From the NCBI GenBank assembly GCA_017421685.1, contig JAFOHW010000049.1:1-9329 (forward strand): 9,329 nt of DNA. Direction: 5' to 3'. A program made the translations under genes and the position numbers. This DNA comes from Candidatus Saccharimonadota bacterium (lineage in GTDB: Bacteria; Patescibacteriota; Saccharimonadia; Saccharimonadales; Saccharimonadaceae). Below, one piece after another: positions 1-6,020 of the stretch (the first letter of the stretch is position 1; the number at the start of each line of letters is the position of its first letter). Under the pieces are notes generated by a model. The model saw only the letters and a program-made list of their open reading frames with translations. It was not told the origin of the DNA and did no database searches.

Positions 1-2
1 GG

Positions 3-1310
3 ACCGCTAGTAATTTAATGGCAATTCTTCAGCAATGGCTCTTGAATATCTTCATTAACCCGAAAAAACATGTCGATTACAAAGCGCTGGACGATTCCCG
101 AAAAGAATTAAAAGAGCTCCAAGACATTAGTAAAACCCATAAACGAACAAAGGAACAAATTAAAAAAGAAAAAGTCGACTATAAAAAATTCTTTTCTATC
201 GCTAATAAAAAGCTCGTCTTTTACTCTGAAAGTAATGGTTTTTATAAATATTACAAAGCTATTATTGAGTATATTTTAAAAAATACAAATCTAGTGATTC
301 ATTATATTACTAGTGATTATAATGACGACGTTTTTGAACTCGCTAAAACCGAAAAAAATCTAAAACCTTATTATATTGAAGAGAAGAAACTCATAACCCT
401 CATGATGAAAATGGACGCCGACGTCGTGGTTATGACTATGCCAGATATTAATAATTATCATATAAAACGTAGCTATGTTAGAAAAGATATCGAATATATT
501 TATCTACCCCATGGTATCGATAGTCAAAACCTAACCATGCGAAAAGGTTCAATGGATAATTATGACTCAGTCTTTGTTACCGGAAAACACCAACGCGAAG
601 AATGTGAAAAAACCAATAAAGTTTATCATCTCGAAAACCGCAAAATCATCGACCTCGGTTATCCGCTTCTCGATGACATGATTTCTGGCTACAAGAAATC
701 AAAAAAGAAATCTTCTAAGGAAAAAACTATCATGATTGCCCCTTCCTGGCAGAAAGACAACATTATCGATCTTTGTCTAGATAAAGTTCTAGACTCACTG
801 AAAGGCGAGGATTATAAAGTCATCGTCCGCCCTCATCCTCAACAAGTCCGTCACATGAAAGACGCTTTCGAAAAAATGAAAGAAAAATACGCCGGAACCA
901 ATATTGAAATCCAAACCGACTTCTCAAAAACCAGCTCCGTCTTTAATGCCGACCTTCTTATTACTGACTGGTCTAGTATTGGCTACGAATACGCGTTTAC
1001 TACCGAAAAGCCAGTTATTTCTATTGATACACCAATGAAAATCATGAACCCAGAATACAAGAAAATAAAAGTAAAACCATTCAATATCTGGGCCCGCGAA
1101 GAAATCGGCGAAGTCATAAAAGTAAAAGACGTTAAAAATATTAACTCTGTCGTTAAGGAAATGTTAAAAAACCCTAAAAAATACCAAAAGAAAATTTCCT
1201 CTCTCAAGAAAGATTCGATGTATAATATAGGTAATAGTGGAAAAGTGGGAGCTGAGTATATTATTAACTGCGTCCAAGAAAAAATTAAAGAAAGGAGAAA
1301 TCAGAAATGA
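3..1310 (+). CDS. TagF-like CDP-glycerol glycerophosphotransferase, 5' end cut by window edge
   Basis: Probable polymerase or primase that moves a polyol phosphate (classically glycerol phosphate) from its CDP carrier onto a membrane-linked teichoic-type chain at the inner face of the membrane. Counting from the first ATG (18), the frame encodes 430 residues. It shows the TagF-family landmarks: YLPHG (162-166), APSW (241-244), RPHP (271-274) and TDWSSIGYEYAF (316-327) followed by EKPVI (330-334), which form the GT-B nucleotide and acceptor sites. Residues 20-60 are lysine/glutamate-rich and probably helical. The frame is open to the left edge, with residues T-A-S-N-L before the ATG, and no Shine-Dalgarno precedes position 18. 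The ATG is therefore probably internal and the true start lies outside. The stop overlaps the next start by ATGA. The family is clear. The exact substrate (glycerol-, ribitol- or another alditol-phosphate) cannot be read from sequence. Confidence 0.87.
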   Translation, partial: TASNLMAILQQWLLNIFINPKKHVDYKALDDSRKELKELQDISKTHKRTKEQIKKEKVDYKKFFSIANKKLVFYSESNGFYKYYKAIIEYILKNTNLVIHYITSDYNDDVFELAKTEKNLKPYYIEEKKLITLMMKMDADVVVMTMPDINNYHIKRSYVRKDIEYIYLPHGIDSQNLTMRKGSMDNYDSVFVTGKHQREECEKTNKVYHLENRKIIDLGYPLLDDMISGYKKSKKKSSKEKTIMIAPSWQKDNIIDLCLDKVLDSLKGEDYKVIVRPHPQQVRHMKDAFEKMKEKYAGTNIEIQTDFSKTSSVFNADLLITDWSSIGYEYAFTTEKPVISIDTPMKIMNPEYKKIKVKPFNIWAREEIGEVIKVKDVKNINSVVKEMLKNPKKYQKKISSLKKDSMYNIGNSGKVGAEYIINCVQEKIKERRNQK

Positions 1311-1531
1311 ATTCATTAACCATCTTTGGCTATATTGACCCTTCGGTCATGACTTACGCCATCCAGGCCGGAGCCGGCATCATCATCGCCGTCGGTGCCT
1401 TCGTCGGCCTATACTTCCGAAAAGCGAAAAAGAAAGTCAACAAAAAACTCGGCATCGACGAAAACAAGAATAAAGAAGTCGAGTCCGACGAGATTATCCA
1501 TAAGAAGGTAAAAAATGAAAAAAATGATTAA
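1307..1531 (+). CDS. Small single-span membrane protein of unknown function
   Basis: This 74-residue protein has a short N-terminus with the motif YIDPSVMTYAIQA (9-21), one glycine/alanine-rich hydrophobic span (about 14-37), a strongly basic stretch (RKAKKKVNKK, 38-47) and a charged Asp/Glu/Lys tail. By the positive-inside rule the tail should be cytoplasmic. No catalytic motif is visible. From memory, similar short proteins with an Y-I-D-P-S/G motif lie next to TagF-like genes in gut Firmicutes, so a role as a membrane anchor or partner of the polymer enzymes is plausible but unproven. The start is supported by AAAGGAG at 1291-1297, nine bases upstream. ATGA couples it to the preceding gene, and its 3' end overlaps the next gene by 17 bases. 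Its codons end in C unusually often (GCC, ATC, GTC) compared with the AT-rich genes around it, which argues for real coding selection. Confidence 0.8.
   Translation: MNSLTIFGYIDPSVMTYAIQAGAGIIIAVGAFVGLYFRKAKKKVNKKLGIDENKNKEVESDEIIHKKVKNEKND
1502..1508 (+). promoter_or_regulatory. Ribosome binding site inside the 74-aa gene that selects the aminotransferase start
   Basis: AAGAAGG lies six bases before the ATG at 1515 and fifteen bases before a second in-frame ATG at 1524. The spacing favours the first ATG, giving MKKMINFTVGP. The site and start both lie within the last codons of the upstream small gene, which suggests translational coupling. Confidence 0.6.
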
Positions 1532-2597
1532 TTTCACAGTCGGACCAGTTCAAGCCGACTTAGATATTTTGAAAATTGGCGCCGAGCAAGTTCCGTATTT
1601 TCGCACAAAAGAATTTTCGGATCTCATGTTTGAAAACGAAAAACTAATGAAAGAATTTTCAAACGCCCCAGAATCCGCCAAAGTTGTTTTCATAACTGGC
1701 TCCGGAACAGCTTCTATGGAGGCTTCAATTATTAATACTCTAACCGAAAAAGATAAAGCCCTTGTAATAAATGGCGGCAGTTTCGGCGCTCGCTTTGTCG
1801 AAATACTAAAAATTCACGAAATACCCTACGACGAAATTAGGCTCGAAGTCGGTAAAGCCCTGACTAAAGAAGAGCTTGATAAATATAACCCCAAAAACTA
1901 TACGGCCTTCATCGTCAATGTCCACGAAACATCCACTGGAGTTCATTACGATTTAGATCTTATACATGACTTCTGTTCCAAAAATAATCTTTTTCTAATC
2001 GTAGACGCTATTAGTTCTTTCCTGGCAGACGAAATAGATATTAAAAAACACAATATTGATATAATGTTGACTGGTTCACAAAAAGCCCTAGCCTGTCCCC
2101 CAGGAATATCAGTTATGGTTCTTTCGAAACGCGCACAAAAACGTATTCAGGAAATCAATCCAAAATGTATGTATCTAAACCTTAGAGACGCTCTAAAAAA
2201 TGCTGAGCGCGGACAAACTCCTTTTACTCCCGCTGTAGGAACCCTAATACAAATTAATGCTCGCTTAAAAAAAATCAAAAAATCTGGGGGTGCTAAAACT
2301 GAAATAGAAAAAACGAAAAAATTAGCAAACTATTTCCGTAATAAAATAAAAGATCTACCATTTAAGCTAGTTTCAGAATCCCCCTCAAACGCTGTTACTT
2401 CTCTTTATTCCCTCTCCGCAAGCGCTAACGACATCTTTCTAATTCTAAAAGATGAATATAATATTTGGGTCTGCCCTAACGGAGGAGACTTAAAAGAAAA
2501 AATATTTCGCGTAGGACACATCGGACACCTTACTATCGAAGATTACGATACACTAATAAACGCCCTTAATGACCTCAAGAAACGAAAGGTGATTTAA
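1515..2597 (+). CDS. Class V PLP-dependent aminotransferase (alanine-glyoxylate / AEP transaminase-like)
   Basis: A cytoplasmic fold-type I aminotransferase of 360 residues, the normal length for the family. Visible landmarks are the N-terminal FTVGPV (7-12), the phosphate-binding loop TGSGTASMEA (61-70), the HETSTG segment (137-142), the PLP-pyridine aspartate in VDAISS (D164), the Schiff-base lysine in GSQKAL (K190), TPFTPAVG (235-242) and a C-terminal FRVGHIG with the substrate-carboxylate arginine (R332). These fit the group of alanine-glyoxylate, serine-pyruvate and 2-aminoethylphosphonate-pyruvate transaminases. It overlaps the small membrane gene and ends one base before a cytidylyltransferase fusion. 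No phosphoenolpyruvate mutase or phosphonopyruvate decarboxylase is seen in this window, so a phosphonate product is not supported here. The context suggests that it aminates a small carbonyl precursor, which is then CDP-activated by the next gene. Catalysis is well supported; the substrate is inferred. Confidence 0.88.
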   Translation: MKKMINFTVGPVQADLDILKIGAEQVPYFRTKEFSDLMFENEKLMKEFSNAPESAKVVFITGSGTASMEASIINTLTEKDKALVINGGSFGARFVEILKIHEIPYDEIRLEVGKALTKEELDKYNPKNYTAFIVNVHETSTGVHYDLDLIHDFCSKNNLFLIVDAISSFLADEIDIKKHNIDIMLTGSQKALACPPGISVMVLSKRAQKRIQEINPKCMYLNLRDALKNAERGQTPFTPAVGTLIQINARLKKIKKSGGAKTEIEKTKKLANYFRNKIKDLPFKLVSESPSNAVTSLYSLSASANDIFLILKDEYNIWVCPNGGDLKEKIFRVGHIGHLTIEDYDTLINALNDLKKRKVI

Positions 2598-2598
2598 G

Positions 2599-3927
2599 AT
2601 GAAAAAAGTTATTACCTATGGTTCGTTTGACTTATTTCATTTCGGACATCAACGCTTACTAGAACGCGCAAAAAAACTCGGTGATTATCTCATAGTTGGA
2701 ATCACTAGTGATGATTATGATCGTGTTCGTGGAAAAATTAATGTCGCTCAATCTTTAGGTGAACGTATAGCATCCGTAAAAGCTACCGGGCTCGCCGACA
2801 TGATTATTATTGAAGAATATGACGGCCAAAAAATTGATGATATTAAAAAATACAATGTTGACGTTTTCACTATTGGCTCCGACTGGAAAGGCAAATTTGA
2901 TTATTTAGGTAATTATTGTAAAGTAGTCTATCTTGATCGTACTGAGGGTATTTCTAGTTCAAAAATCCGCTCAGAAAAACGATCCACTAAGCTCGGGTTA
3001 GTGGGAGATTCATATTCTTTTTTCGAAAAATTTATTAAAGAAAGTAAACACGTCAATGGCTTAGATATTACCAGTATTTATCCGGAAAAATCAGAAACAA
3101 CCGATGATTTAGTATTAAAACTAAAATTAAACGCCTATAAATCTTATGACGAAATGTTGAAAAATGTCGATGCCGTATACGTAAAATCAGATTACAATAA
3201 ACGTGTTAATTATATTAAAAAAGCTCTAAAGAACGGTAAAAACGTTCTTTGCGAATCGCCAATTTGTCTAAATGTTGAAAAATGCCGAGAATTATTTAAA
3301 TTAGCGGAAAATAATAATTGCGTATTAATGGAAGCTATTCGTACCGCTTATACAACCGCCTACAAACGTCTAACTCTCTTGGCTGAAATCGGAAAACTTG
3401 GCAAAGTTCTCTCCATTGAAGCAACCTGTACCAATATGCGTCGAAACGATCCAAATCGTCTAGCTAGCTTATATGAATGGGGACCAAACGCCTTGCTTCC
3501 AGTATTTCAAATTCTTGGAACAAACTATAAATCAAAAACTTTTATCACCCATAATGTTTCAGGGGAAGTTAAAGGAGATGCTTTCACAAAGGTTAATTTT
3601 CTTTACGAACACGCTACTGCTAGTATTACTGTAGCAGAAGGCGCTAAATCTGAAGGAGATTTAGTCATTTCCGGAACTAAAGCATATATTTACGTTCCTG
3701 CCCCATGGTGGAAAACCGAATATTTCGAGCTTCGCTACGAAGATCCTGCTTATAACCGTCGCTATTTCTATCAATTAGATGGCGAAGGAATCCGTTATGA
3801 ATTAGTTGAATTCCTCCAAGCCGTAAAAGATGGAAAAGATGTTCCGCGCATAGAACACGATACCACGATGGCAATGTGTAAAATCATGGAAGATTTTAAA
3901 GCCAATAAAGATGTTGTAAAAATCTAA
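2599..3927 (+). CDS. Fusion of TagD-like cytidylyltransferase and Gfo/Idh/MocA-type oxidoreductase domain
   Basis: A two-domain protein of 442 residues. Residues 1-127 are a TagD-type nucleotidyltransferase: YGSFDLFHFGH with the CTP-binding HFGH at 14-17, GSDW at 93-96, and RTEGISSSKIR at 114-124, where the SSSKI loop binds the nucleotide. It should couple CTP to a small polyol or amino-polyol phosphate. Residues about 130-442 resemble a Gfo/Idh/MocA dehydrogenase, with a Rossmann start (KLGLVGDSYSF, 131-141), the DAVYV strand (191-195), and VLCESPI at 216-222 where active family members usually have EKP. The usual glycine-rich GxGxxG is also not intact. The second domain may therefore be an altered or inactive dehydrogenase with a binding role. 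The start follows the aminotransferase stop by one base, with AAAGGTGA at 2585-2592 as ribosome site. The two genes are likely a functional pair making one CDP-activated precursor. Confidence 0.87.
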   Translation: MKKVITYGSFDLFHFGHQRLLERAKKLGDYLIVGITSDDYDRVRGKINVAQSLGERIASVKATGLADMIIIEEYDGQKIDDIKKYNVDVFTIGSDWKGKFDYLGNYCKVVYLDRTEGISSSKIRSEKRSTKLGLVGDSYSFFEKFIKESKHVNGLDITSIYPEKSETTDDLVLKLKLNAYKSYDEMLKNVDAVYVKSDYNKRVNYIKKALKNGKNVLCESPICLNVEKCRELFKLAENNNCVLMEAIRTAYTTAYKRLTLLAEIGKLGKVLSIEATCTNMRRNDPNRLASLYEWGPNALLPVFQILGTNYKSKTFITHNVSGEVKGDAFTKVNFLYEHATASITVAEGAKSEGDLVISGTKAYIYVPAPWWKTEYFELRYEDPAYNRRYFYQLDGEGIRYELVEFLQAVKDGKDVPRIEHDTTMAMCKIMEDFKANKDVVKI

Positions 3928-3931
3928 CCAA

Positions 3932-3960
3932 CAGACATTTCAGCCATTTTATGGTAAAAT
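3932..3960 (+). promoter_or_regulatory. Candidate sigma-A/70 promoter with extended -10
   Basis: CAGACA (3932-3937, four of six matches to TTGACA) and TAAAAT (3955-3960, five of six matches to TATAAT) are separated by exactly 17 bases. TG at 3952-3953 makes an extended -10. Initiation would be expected near 3966-3968, immediately before the permease ATG at 3969. The site lies in the only real gap of the + strand block, so it probably starts a second transcript covering the exporter genes. It is read by eye from one sequence and not tested. Confidence 0.55.
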
Positions 3961-3968
3961 TATAGAAT

Positions 3969-4781
3969 ATGAATATACCTCGTGTATTAAATAAGAAAAA
4001 TCGTGTTCTTCTCTCAGAATTAACCAAGACCGATTTTAAACTGCGTTATCAAGGCTCCGTACTTGGCTACCTCTGGGCGCTTCTTCGTCCTCTCATGATG
4101 TTTGCAATTCTTTATATCGTCTTCGCAAAACTTCTTAGGTTCGGTGGCGACATCCCCCATTACCCAGTTTACCTTCTAGCCGGAACTACAATGTGGAGCT
4201 TCTTTACTGAATGTACTTCTCAAGGAATCCAAGCTATGGTAGTTCGAGGCGACTTAATTCGAAAAATTTCTTTTCCGAAATATATCGTCGTAGTCTCTGC
4301 GACTTTAACCGCCGTTATTAATATGCTAATTAATTTAGTCGTTGTCATAATCTTCGCCCTTATTAATGGCGTCGAACCAAGCTGGACTTGGTTACTCGTT
4401 CCCCTCTCTCTCATCGAGCTCTACGTTCTATCTCTCGGTATTTCTTTCTTACTTGGTGCTATTAACGTAAAATATCGCGACATAACCTCGATTTGGGACG
4501 TCTGCATCCAGGCTCTCTTCTACGCAGTCCCAATCATCTATCCCGTTTCCATGGTCGCTGAAAGCAGTGTTCTCGCCGCAAAAATTATCCTCATCAACCC
4601 CATCGCCCAAGCCATCCAAGACATCCGCCACAATCTTATAACCCATGAAACTATTACGACGTGGAACTTTCTTGATAATTTTTGGCTACAAATTTTACCG
4701 ATTATCCTAATTGTCATTATTTTAGTCTTTGCTATTCTCTACTTCCGTAAAAAATCTAAGTTCTTTGCAGAGGATGTCTAA
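3969..4781 (+). CDS. ABC-2 type polysaccharide/teichoic acid export permease (TagG/Wzm-like)
   Basis: An integral membrane subunit that would form a homodimeric channel with the ATPase encoded next, flipping lipid-linked polymer across the cytoplasmic membrane. The protein has 270 residues, the usual family length, with about six hydrophobic spans (roughly 38-58, 66-82, 108-133, 140-165, 177-195, 238-259). Family landmarks include the amphipathic N-terminal stretch ending FKLRYQGSVLGYLW (23-36), RGDLIRKISFPKYI (93-106), NVKYRDI (166-172) before a span, and YPVSMV plus INPIAQ (209-214) near the C-terminus. An in-frame TAG at 3963-3965 forbids an upstream start. No Shine-Dalgarno precedes ATG 3969, so translation from a leaderless transcript is likely. 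Its stop codon touches the start of the ATPase gene. tagG or wzm would be the nearest names, but homology alone does not decide between them. Confidence 0.9.
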   Translation: MNIPRVLNKKNRVLLSELTKTDFKLRYQGSVLGYLWALLRPLMMFAILYIVFAKLLRFGGDIPHYPVYLLAGTTMWSFFTECTSQGIQAMVVRGDLIRKISFPKYIVVVSATLTAVINMLINLVVVIIFALINGVEPSWTWLLVPLSLIELYVLSLGISFLLGAINVKYRDITSIWDVCIQALFYAVPIIYPVSMVAESSVLAAKIILINPIAQAIQDIRHNLITHETITTWNFLDNFWLQILPIILIVIILVFAILYFRKKSKFFAEDV

Positions 4782-6020
4782 ATGAAAAAACATATCGGAA
4801 CCAGAAAAGAAATAAACGACCCAAATAACGACACAGTCATAAAAGTCGAAAAACTTTCTAAAAGTTTTAAGTTGCCAACTGAACGTTCCAGTAGCCTTAA
4901 GCAATCATTTTTTAACACTCTCCGCGGTGTTAAAGGATATAAAAAACAACGAGTCTTAAAAGATATTAATTTCGAAGTTAAACGTGGTGAATTCCTCGGC
5001 ATCGTTGGACGAAATGGCTCCGGAAAATCCACCTTATTGAAAATCCTTGCTGGCGTTTATACTCCAGAAAGTGGTCGCATTACTATAAATGGCAATTTAA
5101 TTCCTTTCATCGAACTCGGCGTAGGTTTTAATCCAGATCTTACCGGTCGCGAAAATGTCTACTTGAACGGTGCCCTCCTTGGTTTTTCTCATAAAGAAAT
5201 GGATGCAATGTACGATGACATTGTTAAGTTTGCTGAGCTAGAAAACTTCATGGACCAAAAACTTAAAAACTTTTCTTCCGGTATGCAAGTTCGCCTCGCC
5301 TTTTCTATAGCCATCAAAGCTCAAGGTGATATCTTGGTACTTGATGAAGTCCTCGCCGTAGGCGACGAAGCCTTCCAGAATAAATGTAACCAATTCTTTA
5401 ATAAGATTAAAAAAGATAAAACTAAAACTGTTGTACTAGTTACCCATGCCATGGAGAACGTTCGTCAATACTGTGATCACGCTATCCTTATTCGCGATGG
5501 CGTAGTCAAAATAGATGGAAGCCCTAAAGATGTAGCAAACAGTTATAGTCTAGAAAACGCCGAAAGATATATTGAAGAACAAAAAGAGAAACAGCAAATA
5601 GTTAGCGAATACATTAAAAATCTTAATGTTAAATTACTTTCAACTAAAAAACCGACCCAAAACGATCCTATTGAAATCGAAATTACCTATGATGTATTAG
5701 AAGATATTGATACTTATCTCGGGCTTACATTATGGGACATTAATCGTAATCAAAGCCTCATTAACAGTAATTCAAAACAAAAAATGTGTCTCGGAAAAGG
5801 TCATAAAAAAATCATTTTCACGACCAACCCCTCCACCATTAACGACTCAACTATTCGCGTTAATATTTCTGTTCGCGATAAAACCGGTTCAATCTTAGCA
5901 TACTATCCAGACAATAAATCTCCTACAGTCGTCCTAAGACGTACAGATTACGCAGATATGGACCACAAGACCATCGACGCCGTCCTATTCCAGCGAGGAG
6001 AATTCAATGTCAGCGAATAA
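4782..6020 (+). CDS. ABC exporter ATPase with Wzt-like C-terminal domain (TagH/Wzt-like)
   Basis: The ATP-hydrolysing partner of the preceding permease, on the cytoplasmic face. The nucleotide-binding domain (about 18-255) has Walker A GRNGSGKST (76-84), signature SSGMQ (165-169), Walker B ILVLDE (184-189) with catalytic E189, D-loop AVGDEAF (192-198) and switch H222 (VTHAM). The VGDEAFQ wording is typical of the TagH/Wzt/KpsT polysaccharide-export branch. Residues about 285-395 add a separate beta-rich segment (PIEIEITYDV, TYLGLTLWDI, TIRVNISVRD) like the Wzt C-terminal domain, which in O-antigen exporters of the Wzt type binds the modified chain end. The length of 412 residues fits Wzt with such a domain. 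AGAGGA at 4769-4774 serves as ribosome site. Its last 14 bases overlap the next gene. The export role is strongly supported; chain-end recognition is inferred. Confidence 0.9.
   Translation: MKKHIGTRKEINDPNNDTVIKVEKLSKSFKLPTERSSSLKQSFFNTLRGVKGYKKQRVLKDINFEVKRGEFLGIVGRNGSGKSTLLKILAGVYTPESGRITINGNLIPFIELGVGFNPDLTGRENVYLNGALLGFSHKEMDAMYDDIVKFAELENFMDQKLKNFSSGMQVRLAFSIAIKAQGDILVLDEVLAVGDEAFQNKCNQFFNKIKKDKTKTVVLVTHAMENVRQYCDHAILIRDGVVKIDGSPKDVANSYSLENAERYIEEQKEKQQIVSEYIKNLNVKLLSTKKPTQNDPIEIEITYDVLEDIDTYLGLTLWDINRNQSLINSNSKQKMCLGKGHKKIIFTTNPSTINDSTIRVNISVRDKTGSILAYYPDNKSPTVVLRRTDYADMDHKTIDAVLFQRGEFNVSE
5996..6000 (+). promoter_or_regulatory. Strong Shine-Dalgarno inside the ATPase gene for the downstream transferase
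   Basis: AGGAG lies six bases before ATG 6007, within the final codons of the ATPase gene. It fixes the start of the following gene despite the 14-base overlap and suggests coupled translation of exporter ATPase and transferase. Confidence 0.7.

Noticed and set aside
18..20. ATG at 18 as the true start of the first gene
   Set aside because: There is no ribosome site before it, and the frame is open to the left edge, so the gene is more likely cut by the window.
1515..2597. Aminotransferase as proof of a phosphonate (2-aminoethylphosphonate) pathway
   Set aside because: The family resemblance is shared with alanine-glyoxylate and serine-pyruvate transaminases, and neither PEP mutase nor phosphonopyruvate decarboxylase is in the window.
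3928..3968. Rho-independent terminator between the two + strand blocks
   Set aside because: No stem-loop of useful length followed by a T-run can be drawn in these 41 bases, so some read-through from the first block is likely.
4778..5032. 84-residue reading frame on the - strand opposite the ATPase gene
   Set aside because: It is antisense to the highly conserved Walker A region, has no recognisable motif or ribosome site and is best explained as a shadow of the real gene. The other short antisense frames are rejected likewise.
5707..5898. 63-residue + strand frame within the ATPase C-terminal region
   Set aside because: It lies fully inside the Wzt-like domain in another frame, with no ribosome site and no plausible protein features.
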